From Arthrobacter sp. H35-D1 (GTDB taxonomy: Bacteria > Actinomycetota > Actinomycetes > Actinomycetales > Micrococcaceae): a stretch of DNA of 64,000 nt. The notes under the pieces are model-generated. The model had not been told where the DNA came from, did no database searches, and saw only the letters and a program-made list of their open reading frames with translations. Positions within the stretch are counted from its first letter, which is position 1. Every line of letters starts with the position of its first letter. This document shows, piece after piece, positions 8,506 to 18,218 of this stretch. The position numbers and the translations under genes are program-made. The stretch covers positions 62,001-126,000 of the forward strand of contig NZ_JASISP010000001.1 of NCBI RefSeq assembly GCF_030063185.1. The letters are read 5' to 3'.

Positions 8506-9980
8506 TGCTTGAATCCGATCTCAAATCCAGTCACGATCCGCGTGGTGATGGGTCCGATGTTGTTGGTGGGGCGTGCCTGCTCAACCCGTCCGTTGAAGTC
8601 CGAGGCAACGATCTCCCGGGCCCTCTCCGGGTCCTCGGCCAGCAGCCGCTGGTACGCCGGAAGCGTGGCCTGCTTGATGAGATCCCAGCGCTGGTCCGCG
8701 TTGGCAATGTTGCCATCAGGCAGCGGCGTGGTGATTTCCACGGTCCCCTGGAGCGGGTTGTCCCACGGCGTGAAGGGAATGTTGGTGGTGCCAGGTGTTT
8801 CAACCGGAACTATCAGCGGGAACACCTCCGGGTAGCTCTTGGCGCCGGGGATCGAAGGTTCCCCGACCAGTGTCACCATGTATGTCACGGCAGGACCTGT
8901 GACGGGGTGTTTGTACATGTTGTCGTAGTCGTTGGCGATGATCTTGTTTTGTTCCCGGTCCAGCAGCATCGTGTTGCCCATCTGCACCTTCGCCGGATCC
9001 TTGCTGTCAATGTATTCCCAGGCCTTGGCGGTTTCAGGGGTGATGGCACCGGAAGCAGCAAGCCTGTTGATCTCCGTCATTCCGCCGTTTTCATAGGCCA
9101 TGTGCTGTCTCGCCTGGTCAAGGAAAATCTCCTTATTCATGTCCAGCATGGCAGTTTCGTAGAACTTGACATCTTGATCGGTCATCGCCGCCGCTGCCCG
9201 AAGCATTTGCAGGTCCGCCAGCGGAATGTTCTTGATCGGCCCGTTGACAATCTCCCGGGCGATGCTGCGAATCATGTCCATGTCCTTGAAGCCTCCTGCA
9301 AAGGAGGGCCCAATCATGTTGGCCATCCCGGCCCATTGCAGGTCCGGGTTGGCCAGGAATTGCTGGCCATAGAAGTCGTAGACCTTTTTGATCGTGTCCC
9401 AGTTGGCGGCTGTCCCCTTGGACGTGTCCCACGTGGCGGGGCCAATGCCCATGCGCTCCATGGCCATGTTGTTCCAGTAGCCGCTGAGGAAATCCTTGTA
9501 CTCTTCCGACTTCACCGGTATCAGCCCCGACGCCACCGCGGCGTCCATGGTCGCCTTCGCATCATCGGGGTTTTGGGCCGCCCACTTCTTGAATTCCGCG
9601 CTGCCCAGGTACTTCAGCCGTTCTTCCGGTGTCATGGCGTCGAGCTTGTCCAGCTGGGATTTCGACGGCGTCCCGCCAGTCCCCGCGCACTGTACCTTCC
9701 CGGAGAGGCTGCCGACAGAGCTGGCCTGGTCTTGTTCATCGGCGTTTCTCGCCAAGTCCTTCGAGGCGTTCTCCAGCCCCTGGCACACCGAGGTGATGAC
9801 CTTCTTGTGCGATGACCACGTCTGGCGGAAGTGCTCGGCGTCGGGCCCGTGCCACGCCACGCTGCCCGCCACTGATGTCAGGGTGAACTGGATCCGGCGC
9901 AGCGATGCCGACGCACCTTGAAAGTCCTTGGCCAGGGCGCGCAAATCCACCGGGTCGGAGCCAAGAAATTCTCCCGGCAT
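8502..9980 (-). CDS. Large protein with N-terminal WXG100-like domain
   Basis: A 492-residue protein starting at the ATG at 9980 behind a strong GAGGGGG ribosome site. The first 90 residues form a predicted helical hairpin with a Trp-His-Gly turn at residues 43-45 (VAWHGPDAEHF), the WXG100/ESX fold of type VII secretion substrates. There is no signal peptide, as expected for such substrates. Residues about 110-490 are mainly helical with Asp/Met/Lys-rich stretches (for example MTPEERLKYLGSAEFKKWA) and a beta-rich segment near 380-430. I do not recognise a toxin domain. The gene overlaps the downstream lipoprotein gene by four bases. No ESX secretion machinery lies in this window, so export would depend on components elsewhere. 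Confidence 0.7.
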   Translation of the reverse strand: MPGEFLGSDPVDLRALAKDFQGASASLRRIQFTLTSVAGSVAWHGPDAEHFRQTWSSHKKVITSVCQGLENASKDLARNADEQDQASSVGSLSGKVQCAGTGGTPSKSQLDKLDAMTPEERLKYLGSAEFKKWAAQNPDDAKATMDAAVASGLIPVKSEEYKDFLSGYWNNMAMERMGIGPATWDTSKGTAANWDTIKKVYDFYGQQFLANPDLQWAGMANMIGPSFAGGFKDMDMIRSIAREIVNGPIKNIPLADLQMLRAAAAMTDQDVKFYETAMLDMNKEIFLDQARQHMAYENGGMTEINRLAASGAITPETAKAWEYIDSKDPAKVQMGNTMLLDREQNKIIANDYDNMYKHPVTGPAVTYMVTLVGEPSIPGAKSYPEVFPLIVPVETPGTTNIPFTPWDNPLQGTVEITTPLPDGNIANADQRWDLIKQATLPAYQRLLAEDPERAREIVASDFNGRVEQARPTNNIGPITTRIVTGFEIGFKQ

Positions 9981-10175
9981 GCAAGGCCCCCTCGTGGTCA
10001 ATGGATTCCCGGCACCGGAGCAATGTCGATGCAGTGTTTGCCGGCTGGGCACCGGCCTGAAAACACCAACACTAGCAATGCCCAGCAACTCTGCCCATGG
10101 GAAGGACTCCCCACACCTCCATTGCCGCGGGGAGGGGACGTCCCGGCCGTGTTCGGGACTTCCCCCGGGCCTCGG

Positions 10176-10181
10176 TACTAT
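10176..10181 (+). promoter_or_regulatory. -10 element with likely leaderless start
   Basis: TACTAT lies 6-9 bases before the GTG/ATG of the pseudouridine synthase gene. Transcription would start almost at the start codon, so the mRNA may be leaderless. No clear -35 box was seen. Confidence 0.4.
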
Positions 10182-10190
10182 TTAAAGGTG

Positions 10191-11117
10191 ATGAAATCTC
10201 CCCTTCCCGTCCGCAACGGCGTCAATGCCACTCGCATGCGCATGCCTGAAGAGGGCCCGTGGGCAACGGCCATGGACTACGTGCTGGAGAAGTTCGGCCA
10301 CGTGGACCCCGCGGGCATTGTGGACAGGTTTGAACGCGGGGAAGTCAAGGCGCTGGGCGGGGAAGTCCTCACCCCCACCACCCCGTTGAGCGAGCACCTG
10401 TTCATTTGGTACTACCGCGAACTTCCGGTGGAAGATCGGCTGCCAGTGGAGCTCTCTATCCTGCACCAGGACGAAAATCTTGTAGTGGTGGACAAGCCGC
10501 ACTTCCTGCCGACCACCCCCGGGGGCATGTACGTCCAGGAATCGGCATTGGTGCGGTTGCGTGTGCTGCTGGATTTGCCGGACCTGGTGCCGATCCACCG
10601 GCTGGATCGCATGACGGCGGGCGTGCTGTTGTTTTCAGCCAATCCGGAAACCCGCGGCAAGTACCAGCTGCTTTTTGAAAAACGGCGTGTCGAGAAGACC
10701 TACCGCGCCGTGGCGCCGGTGCGCGAAGAGCTGGAGTTCCCGCTGGTGGTGCGCAGCCGCATGGTCAAGTCGCGCACCTATCTGCTGGCGCAGGAGGTGG
10801 CCGGCGAACCGAACGCCGAGACCAGGATCGAGCTCATGGACACGCGGGTTGACGCGCCATCAGGGCAAACCTTTGGCCTCTACGACCTGCAGCCGCACAC
10901 CGGCAAAACCCACCAGCTGCGGGTGCACCTGGCTGCACAGGGGATCGGCATCCTCAACGACACGTTCTACCCGGTCCTGCAAGACCAGGCCCCGGACGAC
11001 TACACGAAACCCCTGCAGCTGCTGGCCCGGAGCATTTCCTTCGTCGACCCGCTGACGCACGAACCACGCCGCTATTCGTCCAAGCTGGAACTCGCCGCGT
11101 TCCCGAACCACGCCTGA
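10191..11117 (+). CDS. RluA-family RNA pseudouridine synthase
   Basis: A 308-residue enzyme that isomerises uridine to pseudouridine in rRNA or tRNA. The family signature with its catalytic Asp is HRLDRMTAGVLLFS, Asp near residue 138. Further conserved elements are DENLVVVDKPHFLPTTPGG upstream and KTHQLRVHLAAQGIGI near the C-terminus. The N-terminal 85 residues precede the catalytic domain and may form an S4-like or target-binding region. The start is set at ATG 10191; the GTG at 10188 is equally possible because a -10 box sits immediately upstream. Which position it modifies cannot be told from sequence. It is monocistronic and convergent with the next small gene. Confidence 0.88.
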   Translation: MKSPLPVRNGVNATRMRMPEEGPWATAMDYVLEKFGHVDPAGIVDRFERGEVKALGGEVLTPTTPLSEHLFIWYYRELPVEDRLPVELSILHQDENLVVVDKPHFLPTTPGGMYVQESALVRLRVLLDLPDLVPIHRLDRMTAGVLLFSANPETRGKYQLLFEKRRVEKTYRAVAPVREELEFPLVVRSRMVKSRTYLLAQEVAGEPNAETRIELMDTRVDAPSGQTFGLYDLQPHTGKTHQLRVHLAAQGIGILNDTFYPVLQDQAPDDYTKPLQLLARSISFVDPLTHEPRRYSSKLELAAFPNHA

Positions 11118-11177
11118 ACCGGACACGACTGAACCTGACAGGCCTGAGTCCGGCACATGTGAGCCCGGCACGGCTGG

Positions 11178-11483
11178 TCAGAGCACGAGCCACTTTCCGG
11201 CGGAACGGCGGAAGGTGCCCAGCGCACCCGTGTTGGCCACGGTGTTCACGCCATGGGCCATGGAAACCGCTGCGTTGCGCGCTTGCTGGTTCTCGGCGTC
11301 GTACTCGCTGGCCTCCACCATGAAGCGCACGGTGATGCGCGGGGTTCCGGCGACAATGTCCAGCTGGTTGGCTTCCACCACGTGGGCTGCCCCCACTGCG
11401 GAGACGGCCATGTCCATGACTTCTTCAGGGGCGTGGCCGGGGCGCAGGCCGGTGATTTGGAGGGTGGCGCGGAAGGAAGGCAT
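11178..11483 (-). CDS. Small conserved protein, unknown function
   Basis: A 101-residue protein with a GGAG ribosome site just upstream of ATG 11483. It has alternating beta-strands and helices (MPSFRATLQITGLRPGHAPEEVMDMAVSAVGAAHVVEA, then RITVRFMVEASEYDAENQQARN), suggesting a small ferredoxin-like fold. No signal peptide, membrane segment or catalytic motif is visible, and I do not recognise the family. It lies downstream of ppc on the same strand, separated by about 200 bases, so co-transcription is possible but not shown. Confidence 0.55.
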   Translation of the reverse strand: MPSFRATLQITGLRPGHAPEEVMDMAVSAVGAAHVVEANQLDIVAGTPRITVRFMVEASEYDAENQQARNAAVSMAHGVNTVANTGALGTFRRSAGKWLVL

Positions 11484-11686
11484 TGCTCCAGCCTAAATGA
11501 AGGTTGCCCACCGGGAGGGTAGATCATGGGCGGTGGAGCCGGCGTTTTTTGAAAGTCCGGCGTTGCGGAAACTTTCAGCGTTGGGCCCGGCATGCTCTCG
11601 GCTGCTTTCCGATCCTCGGCCGCGGGCGGCCTCCGGTCTCCCTGACGCAGCCTACGAGCACACCGGGCCCAACGCTCACGCGCTGC

Positions 11687-14506
11687 CTATCCCGTGTTGC
11701 GCAGGCCGGCGGCCACGCCGTTGATGGTGATCAGCATGGCCCGCTGCAACCGCTCGTCGACGTCTTCCTTGGTGATGTCCGCTTCCCGGACCCGGCGCAG
11801 CAGTTCAACCTGCAGGTAGGAAATCGGGTCGAGGTACTGGTCGCGGACGTTCAGTGAGCGCTTGAGCAGCGGCTGGTTGTCCAGCAACTCGGTCTCGCCC
11901 GTCAGCAGCTGAAGTTCGGCAACTGTGAGGTCGTATTCGGTGCGGATGGTGGCGAAGAGGTGCTGCAGCGGTTCCGGCACCAGGGTGCGCACGTAATGGG
12001 CGGCGATGTCCATGTCCGTCTTGGCCAACGTCATTTCCACATTGGAGATGGTGGAGGAGAAGAATTGCCAGTTTTCCAGCATCTCCTTCAGTTCATCCGC
12101 GCGGCCTGCCTCGCGGGCAGCCTTCAGTCCGGAGCCCACGCCAAACCAGCCGGGCACGATCTGCCGCGACTGCGTCCAGCCAAACACCCACGGGATGGCG
12201 CGCAGGCCGCCAAGACCCGAACCGGAGTCGGGACGCTTGGACGGGCGTGAGCCAATGTTCAGGCTGCCCAGCTGTTCCACCGGGGTGGAGGCCAGGAAGT
12301 AGGCCGGCAAATCATCGTGGTCGATCAGGGTCCGGTAGGTGCCGAAGGCGGCGTCGGACATGGTTTCCATGATGTCGCCAAAGCGGCGCAGGTCATCCTC
12401 CGAGTGGCGCGGGGCCTGGTGCAGCGCCGAGCCCTGCATGGTGGCAGCCAGCGAGAGTTCAAGGTTTTCGCGGGCCAGTTCCGGCAGGGAGTACTTGTCG
12501 GAGATGACCTCGCCCTGCTCGGTGAACTTGATGGCGCCTTCCAGGACGCCGTTGGGCTGGGCCAGGATGGCTTCGTAGGTGGGCCCGCCGCCACGGCCCA
12601 CGGAGCCGCCGCGGCCGTGGAACATCCGCACATTCACGCCGTGCTTGATGGCCACGTCGCGCAGCTTGCGCTGGGTCTTGTGGATCTCCCACTGCGAAGT
12701 CAGCACGCCGGATTCCTTGTTGGAGTCCGAGTAGCCGAGCATGATTTCCTGCACGTTGCCGCGCAGGCGGACCAGTTCGCGGTAGGTCGGGTCGGAGAGC
12801 AGCTGGTCCACGATTTCCGCGGACGCGCGCAGCTCGTCAACGGTTTCAAGCAGCGGCGCGAAGCCGATCTTGGCGTAGCGGTTCTCGCCCGTGAGCTCCA
12901 CCAGTCCGGCTTCGCGAGCCAGAACGGCCGGTGCCAGCACGTCGTCGGCGCCGCGGGTCATCGAGATGATGTACGTTTCGATGACGTCCGGGCCGTACGT
13001 GCGCAAGGCGCGCCGCACCACCCGGAAGACGTCGTAGGTGCCGTTGGCGGCGCCGTCGAGCTTGATCGGGTGGCCGGACAAGGGGCGCTGGCTGGCCAAT
13101 TCGGCGCTGAGCACGCCCATGCGCTCGGCACGGTCCAGCTCTGCGTAAGGCTTGCCCAGCTCGCCGACGCGGTCGATCAGCTGGCCGACGGCGTCATGGT
13201 GGTAGTCGGCGTGTTCGCGGATGTCCAGGGTGGCAAGGTGCAGCCCGAAGGAGGCGATGGCGCGGCGCACCGTGGCGAGGGCGCCGTCGGCCACCAGGGC
13301 GGCCGAGTTGTTGCGCAGCGAATCCTCCAGCAGTTGCAGGTCCGCCAACAGCTCGGCCGTGGTGCTGTAGTCCCGGCCGGGCACGTGGTAAGCGTCGGCA
13401 GCGACCCGCTTTTGGGTGTTTTCCAGCTTGCCCTTGATGCAGGCGAGCTTCAGGCGGTAGGGTTCGTCGGCGTTCAGCTCAAGGAGGCGGGCGTCCAGGC
13501 CCGGCAGGTGCGCCACGTCCGCGGCGATGGAATCGGTCAGTGCCGCATCGGCACCGTACAGGGAGCTGGAGTTGGACAGAACGCTCAGCAGCTCGTCGAT
13601 CAGCACGGTGGCGATCTTGATGGCGTTCTGGTTTTGCAGCACCAGGACTTCGCGCGTCACGTCAGAGGTGACGTTGGGGTTGCCGTCGCGGTCGCCACCG
13701 ATCCAGGAACCGAAGCGCAGGGGTGCGGCGTCCGAGGGCAGCGACACGCCGTGGCCGGCGAGCAGCTCGCTGAGTTCGGTCAGCACCTCAGGCATGGCGT
13801 CGGTGAGAATGTTGTTCAGGTAGTAGATGGCGTTGCGGGCCTCGTCCATGGGTGTGGGACGGACCTTGCGCAGTTCATCGGTCTGCCACATCTGGTCGAT
13901 AATTTCCGCGAGCTTGCGGTCCTGGCGGGCGCGGGCCGTGCTCCCCTCCTCAGACTCGGTGGAGAGAATATCGGAGAGCTTGCGGACCTTGTCCAGCACG
14001 GAGCGCCGTGAGGCTTCGGTGGGGTGGGCAGTGAAGATGGGGCGCACGTCGAGGTCGTTGACAACCTCCTGCAGGGCGTCCTTGCCAGCCTTTTCAGCGA
14101 TCTCGGAGACGGCCTTGGCCAGCCAGCCGTCCTTTTCACTGCGGCCGCGCAGGCTGCGCACCCGGTGCACCTGCTCAGCGGCATTGGCCAAGTGGAAGTA
14201 AAACGCAAAGGCGCGGACCAGATCGGTCGCCTGGTCCAGCGGCAGGGAGGCGAGAACTTCGCGGACCTGCTCTGCGACGTCGTTCGCGCTCCACGGGCCG
14301 GTGCCGGTTTCCCCGCGTGCGGCCTCCTTGGATTCCTTGGTCAGCAGTCGCACCTGCTCCACCATGGCGAGCAGTTCCGGGCCGTGCTGGCGCACCAGCG
14401 ACTCGCCCAGCAGGGTGCTGACGCGGCGCACATCGCGGCGCAAGTCTGTGTCCGGTTCCGCATCCTGGGCAGCACCCTGGGGGTTTGGTTGCATGTCTAA
14501 GCTCAT
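11687..14506 (-). CDS. ppc: Phosphoenolpyruvate carboxylase
   Basis: The anaplerotic enzyme that carboxylates phosphoenolpyruvate with bicarbonate to oxaloacetate, feeding the TCA cycle. At 939 residues it is slightly longer than E. coli Ppc (883) because of an N-terminal extension. The catalytic histidine is in FTAHPTEA at residue 161. The glycine-rich catalytic loop [13 protein letters not shown] (near 625) and [10 protein letters not shown] are intact. The C-terminus ends NTG as in most bacterial homologues. ATG 14506 is supported by AAGGATGA upstream. The gene is monocistronic in appearance. A long open frame on the opposite strand is a codon-bias shadow. Confidence 0.97.
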   Translation of the reverse strand: MSLDMQPNPQGAAQDAEPDTDLRRDVRRVSTLLGESLVRQHGPELLAMVEQVRLLTKESKEAARGETGTGPWSANDVAEQVREVLASLPLDQATDLVRAFAFYFHLANAAEQVHRVRSLRGRSEKDGWLAKAVSEIAEKAGKDALQEVVNDLDVRPIFTAHPTEASRRSVLDKVRKLSDILSTESEEGSTARARQDRKLAEIIDQMWQTDELRKVRPTPMDEARNAIYYLNNILTDAMPEVLTELSELLAGHGVSLPSDAAPLRFGSWIGGDRDGNPNVTSDVTREVLVLQNQNAIKIATVLIDELLSVLSNSSSLYGADAALTDSIAADVAHLPGLDARLLELNADEPYRLKLACIKGKLENTQKRVAADAYHVPGRDYSTTAELLADLQLLEDSLRNNSAALVADGALATVRRAIASFGLHLATLDIREHADYHHDAVGQLIDRVGELGKPYAELDRAERMGVLSAELASQRPLSGHPIKLDGAANGTYDVFRVVRRALRTYGPDVIETYIISMTRGADDVLAPAVLAREAGLVELTGENRYAKIGFAPLLETVDELRASAEIVDQLLSDPTYRELVRLRGNVQEIMLGYSDSNKESGVLTSQWEIHKTQRKLRDVAIKHGVNVRMFHGRGGSVGRGGGPTYEAILAQPNGVLEGAIKFTEQGEVISDKYSLPELARENLELSLAATMQGSALHQAPRHSEDDLRRFGDIMETMSDAAFGTYRTLIDHDDLPAYFLASTPVEQLGSLNIGSRPSKRPDSGSGLGGLRAIPWVFGWTQSRQIVPGWFGVGSGLKAAREAGRADELKEMLENWQFFSSTISNVEMTLAKTDMDIAAHYVRTLVPEPLQHLFATIRTEYDLTVAELQLLTGETELLDNQPLLKRSLNVRDQYLDPISYLQVELLRRVREADITKEDVDERLQRAMLITINGVAAGLRNTG

Positions 14507-14642
14507 GAGTCATCATCCTTACGGTCTGTGATTCTGTAGTGCTCGTATGCGACGTTGAATACGGTGCGCCCCGGGACAGGGCCTTTTGGATCCTACGTGC
14601 GGATGGTTGGCGGGTGCCAATCCGTCTCAAATAATGACGCGC

Positions 14643-15194
14643 TCAGGCAGCGGCGTACAGCGCGTGCGCCTGCTCCCAGCATGGGTAAAAGTCATCCCAC
14701 CAGTGCTGCCAGTCGACGCTTTTGCCGTCTAGCGCTTCCTGCAAATGATCCAAGTGCACGTGCCATCCGGCCAGCGACATCAACACCACTTCCTCAGGCA
14801 GCGAGACCACATTGCCGAAGATCAGGTCGGTGCCATCCCCTACCGGCGTCAGCTCCATGCGGATCCGGCCATGCATGGCGTTGGAAATTTCAAACAGCCG
14901 CGGCTCTTCGGCTTCCATGACCCGCCCGTTCCACCACTCGCTTTCGATCCCGTGCCCCTCGTCCTTGATGTTCATCCACTTCAGATCAAAGGACGAGCCG
15001 GACTTTGCCTGTCCGCGCACCTTGGCCCACCACATGGGCGTCTTCTCGGGATGGGTGAGCATCTCCCACAGCACGTCCGGGGCCACCGGGTAGTGGCGGG
15101 TGAACACCAGCTCCGTGCGCTCATCGTCCAGCACGGTGGCGGTGCCGAGCGGAAATCGGGCCATGTCCCTGTTCATTTGCGCGTTTGTTGCCAT
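14643..15194 (-). CDS. SRPBCC (AHSA1-like) domain protein
   Basis: A 183-residue single-domain protein of the START/Bet v1-like SRPBCC fold, which binds hydrophobic ligands in a deep cavity. The typical opening is ERTELVFTRHYPVAPDVLWEMLTHPEKTPMWW, followed by beta-strands and the C-terminal cavity helix (LAGWHVHLDHLQEALDG). The unusual Trp richness near the end (DWQHWWDDFYPCWEQ) is common in actinobacterial members. No catalytic residue can be assigned and the ligand is unknown. It is divergent from the DUF1684 gene with a gap of about 120 bases. Confidence 0.8.
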   Translation of the reverse strand: MATNAQMNRDMARFPLGTATVLDDERTELVFTRHYPVAPDVLWEMLTHPEKTPMWWAKVRGQAKSGSSFDLKWMNIKDEGHGIESEWWNGRVMEAEEPRLFEISNAMHGRIRMELTPVGDGTDLIFGNVVSLPEEVVLMSLAGWHVHLDHLQEALDGKSVDWQHWWDDFYPCWEQAHALYAAA

Positions 15195-15313
15195 GCAGCC
15201 ATTCTCTCACCGGCGCGCTGGCTCGCCGGAATCGTCCCGACCACCGGAATAGCCACCCGCGCGTGGCCGTTGTGCCTACCGTGGACACCCCGCCTACGTT
15301 TCCCAGGAGCAGC

Positions 15314-16126
15314 ATGAGTACCAGCACAAACACCGTAGAACTCGAGCGCCTCACTGCCCGATGGGAGCGTTTTCGCACCGGACGCAACGCCTCGCTGACC
15401 GATGCGCACGGCTGGCTCTCGCTGACATCCTTCCAGTGGCTTCCCCCGACCCCGTCCCCTTTGGCGGGCGTCCCAGGATTGTGGAGTTTTGAAGGCACGA
15501 CGGCGTCACTTACTGCGAGCGTGGAGGACCACCTGACGCTGGTGGAAAGCGGCGAACCGTTGGCGGGCACCATCACTGTGGAGCTGGCCGACGAGCAGTC
15601 CCTGCTGTGGGTTTCCAGCGGTTCGGTGGTCGTTGAGCTGGGCAGGCGCGCCAATCGGTACATGATCCGCACCCGCGATGCCCAGGCAGCAACGTTGACG
15701 TCCTTCAGCGGCGTACCGGTTTATGACTACAACTCCGAGCTTGTCCTGACGGGACATTTTGAGTCTTACGCCGAGCCGCGGACCACGGTCATCGAGACAG
15801 CCAACCCAGAGGTCCCTGGCCTGGCCACGCTGGTGGGCAAGGTGTCCTTTGAGCTGGACGGCACGCGCTACTCCCTGGCTGCCGAGGAGGGCGCGTTGGG
15901 TTCGTTGAAGATCACCTTCTCCGATGCAAGCAACAATGTGAGTACCTCCCCTTGGCGCAAAATTGAGCTGACGAAGCCTCGCCCGGACGGCACGCTGGTG
16001 GTTGATTTCAACCGGGCCATCAATTACCCCAGCGCCTTCAGTGATTTCGGTACATGCCCTGCGCCCGCGACTGGCAACACCCTGCCCGTGGCCGTCGAAG
16101 CCGGTGAGCGCGACCCGCGGAAATAG
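15314..16126 (+). CDS. DUF1684 protein
   Basis: A 270-residue cytoplasmic protein of the DUF1684 family. The ATG at 15314 follows AGGAG at the right spacing. Family hallmarks are the N-terminal LTDAHGWLSLTSFQWL block, the central beta-rich VYDYN segment, and the C-terminal DFNRAINYPSAF plus TCPAP...NTLPVAVEAGE. No enzymatic function is established for the family. It is the last ordinary gene before the low-G+C accessory region on its right. Confidence 0.82.
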   Translation: MSTSTNTVELERLTARWERFRTGRNASLTDAHGWLSLTSFQWLPPTPSPLAGVPGLWSFEGTTASLTASVEDHLTLVESGEPLAGTITVELADEQSLLWVSSGSVVVELGRRANRYMIRTRDAQAATLTSFSGVPVYDYNSELVLTGHFESYAEPRTTVIETANPEVPGLATLVGKVSFELDGTRYSLAAEEGALGSLKITFSDASNNVSTSPWRKIELTKPRPDGTLVVDFNRAINYPSAFSDFGTCPAPATGNTLPVAVEAGERDPRK

Positions 16127-16462
16127 CTGCCCCGCCGCGGGCCTGGATTTGATGTCGCTTTGGTGGTGTTCTGTGATTGTTCTCTGTCGCGTGATATTTC
16201 GAAATCACCTGCAAGCTGAGCGGCGGATTCTGCGGACTTCGCCCGGTCAATCCACGTAGGTGATCAGGCAGGTATTGACTTCCAATGAGGCGTCGATCGC
16301 TCGTTCGAATTCGAGTCGAGGTGCCTGTGCCCGGATACAGTTTGACCCGCGTAAACTTCGTCGCATCTGATATCAACGGCCGGACACTCCCGCTCTCGGC
16401 GGCCAGTGAACCGGCGTCGAATCGCACCACGTGCATATCCGATCAATGTCACAATGGGCTAC

Positions 16463-16483
16463 TCAGTTGTGTCTCACAACTGA
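16463..16483. repeat. 9-bp inverted repeat at cassette edge
   Basis: TCAGTTGTG and CACAACTGA are separated by TCT. The right half ends in AACTGAC (16478-16484), which also occurs in inverted orientation at 19825-19831 on the far side of the cassette. It resembles the terminal region of an insertion sequence, but no transposase is adjacent. Confidence 0.45.
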
Positions 16484-16510
16484 CAGTGGGTACATCGATT
16501 CAGCCGAAAG

Positions 16511-16534
16511 GTTTCGAGACATGGTTGCGAGAAT
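16511..16534 (+). repeat. Left end repeats of a putative mobile cassette
   Basis: Two imperfect copies, GTTTCGAGACA (16511-16521) and GTTGCGAGAAT (16524-16534), 13 bases apart. The same pair appears inverted at 19769-19795. Multiple short subterminal repeats of this sort are typical of several IS families such as IS21, though assignment to a family is not possible here. Confidence 0.45.
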
Positions 16535-16707
16535 CGCCGATTACCAAAGAATGCGCACGATGCGGCGAAATGCTCGGATTACTCGGCCGCAGCGGCAACG
16601 TGAGCGGTGAGACGTCTCGCATGACTAGGGTTGCAAGACAATTCAAAGCCGAGCCCTCGTCCGCTTCAGCATGACTGGATCAGATTTCCCAAGCCGTACA
16701 ATAACTC

Positions 16708-18132
16708 TCACTCACTTGTCGTACTGCGGCGAGGTTGTCCTTCTAGTTGAGCCGCGAGCCAGCGCGTAACCCCGAGCAGCCCCCACCCTGTAGCGAGAAG
16801 ACGGTTCTCGAGATCTCGAAAGGACATTTGGTGCTGTTGGGATGAGACTTCCCTGATCTCTGCCGCCTTTCCAGTCAGCGTGCGGATCACGCCTTCGCCG
16901 TCAGCCTCAGTTCGAACGCTTCTGTAGTTTAGCGAAATCGAGACTATGGCGGTCCCAACCACCACCACACCGAAAATACCATTGGCCAGCTTCGCGACGA
17001 TGGCAAAAACTCCAACTGGCGCAAGTGCGCCGATCTCTCCAAAGTACGTCCCAACTGACGAGTAGTAGGCGAAGGTCCACCAACTCGGGTTTCCGGCACT
17101 GGAGAACTGAGTAGGCACGAGGGTATGCACCCCAAGGTTGATAAACGTAAAAGCGAGTATGACTTGGAGCGTCAGGCTGACGGCGGCCAGCATGTTCAGG
17201 ACTATAACCGAAGGCCCTTTGCGGTACTGGTCCAGACATTCGGCCCAGAATTGTAGCAGATGTGTCAGAAGCACGCTGTATCCGGCACTATCCCTGAACT
17301 TTTTCGCGTCTTCGACGGTCCAGGACCGGATCGTAACGCGGTTCGGCAACGTTGGTGTCGTGATCTGGTCGATGATTCTTCTCTGCAAAGCCCAGTCGAT
17401 GAACTTCTTCTGAGCCCGTATGAAAGCAGTCGAGCGGAGCAGGTCGAGCGCAGTTATAGCCAACCACCAAATCAAGGTCAGGGCCATTCCAATGGTGCCC
17501 GCGACAACCCATGGCATCTCTGACGAAGAGATCATGAAACCTGAGAGGCATGCGATCGCGAGGGCAATAATGAACGGTCGTGCCCTTGCTCCGATGCTGG
17601 TAAAAATTCCAGCGAGACCTACCACCAGAAGGGAGCTGCGCTTCTTGATTAGGAATTTGGGAAGCTTCCAGCCCGACAGCACGAGAGGGAACCCAATGAC
17701 ATAGGCAAGGCTTAGACCAAGTCTCCGCGAGTTGAAAAGTAGTAGAAGCAGCGCGGCCAAGACGAGGACCAGCAGCCATCTGAAGTCGAGAATCCATACG
17801 GCTTGAGGTGCGATGGCCGCGAGCATAACCCGGTCGAAGTCGCCGATGAACAATTTGACCACAATGAAGGCCCAGACAACCGAGCCAAACACGTCGAGCA
17901 CTCGCCGCCAGTCTCTACGCCGTCGCCGTCGCCGCGCGTCACCGCGGCGACGCTGCTTCAATTCAGTTTCAGGAGTTGTCGATGATGCGACATCGGGGTT
18001 ATCTGCAACCAACCTGTCAATGAGATCCCATACCTCATCCGAAGGAGCATTGGGCGGGGGAGGCGGCCCGTGGCGATAGCTTGTCGAACGGGCATAGACC
18101 TTTTGATTGCGAGGCGGCTCTTGCCTGGTCAT
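16708..18132 (-). CDS. Membrane protein with K+ channel-like pore loop
   Basis: A 474-residue protein starting at ATG 18132 behind GGAAGGGAG. The N-terminus is basic and Pro-rich with an Arg cluster (RRGDARRRRRRRDW). Several transmembrane segments follow between about residues 80 and 250. The C-terminal part has a two-helix pore layout: a hydrophobic helix (VIVLNMLAAVSLTLQVILAF), then WWTFAYYSSVGTYFGEIGAL, then a second helix (VFAIVAKLANGIFGVVVVG). SVGTYFGEI resembles the TVGYGD/E filter of potassium channels but has two extra residues, so ion selectivity is unknown. A cytoplasmic tail of about 80 residues closes the protein. It is divergent from the HigB/HigA-ImmA pair inside a low-G+C cassette. 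Confidence 0.7.
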   Translation of the reverse strand: MTRQEPPRNQKVYARSTSYRHGPPPPPNAPSDEVWDLIDRLVADNPDVASSTTPETELKQRRRGDARRRRRRRDWRRVLDVFGSVVWAFIVVKLFIGDFDRVMLAAIAPQAVWILDFRWLLVLVLAALLLLLFNSRRLGLSLAYVIGFPLVLSGWKLPKFLIKKRSSLLVVGLAGIFTSIGARARPFIIALAIACLSGFMISSSEMPWVVAGTIGMALTLIWWLAITALDLLRSTAFIRAQKKFIDWALQRRIIDQITTPTLPNRVTIRSWTVEDAKKFRDSAGYSVLLTHLLQFWAECLDQYRKGPSVIVLNMLAAVSLTLQVILAFTFINLGVHTLVPTQFSSAGNPSWWTFAYYSSVGTYFGEIGALAPVGVFAIVAKLANGIFGVVVVGTAIVSISLNYRSVRTEADGEGVIRTLTGKAAEIREVSSQQHQMSFRDLENRLLATGWGLLGVTRWLAAQLEGQPRRSTTSE

Positions 18133-18180
18133 CAGCGGACTCCCTTCCCTCAGTGATAAACTACTTGATATACTATATCG

Positions 18181-18218
18181 GTGAAGGGGTGAAGGGGTGA
18201 AGGGGTGAAGAGGTGAAG
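18181..18218 (+). repeat. Short tandem repeat GTGAAGGG
   Basis: Three exact copies of GTGAAGGG, one GTGAAGAG and a partial fifth lie in the divergent gap between the channel-like gene and higB, with TGAAGGGG recurring at 18271. They look like a slippage-prone microsatellite upstream of both genes. Confidence 0.85.

Larger units (their letters stand above)
16127..16707. other. Non-coding stretch with mobile-element-like end
   Basis: No convincing gene. It contains a degenerate tRNA-like stretch at about 16258-16335 that does not fold properly, a 9-bp inverted repeat at 16463-16483, and a pair of GTTnCGAGA repeats at 16511-16534 that match, in inverted orientation, the far side of the next cassette. 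Base composition drops here relative to the genes on the left. Confidence 0.5.

Noticed and set aside
12317-14011. 564-codon open frame antisense to ppc
   Set aside because: It lies entirely within a clear ppc gene and has Gly/Val/Arg-rich shadow composition and no family match.
16258-16335. tRNA-like sequence with a TCC-type anticodon loop and TTCGAAT T-loop
   Set aside because: The anticodon and T stems contain mismatches and no matching 5' acceptor strand is present. It may be a decayed tRNA fragment but cannot be called a tRNA gene.
16285-16674. 130-codon plus-strand open frame left of the cassette
   Set aside because: It runs through the tRNA-like stretch and the IS-like end repeats, has no ribosome site and matches no family.
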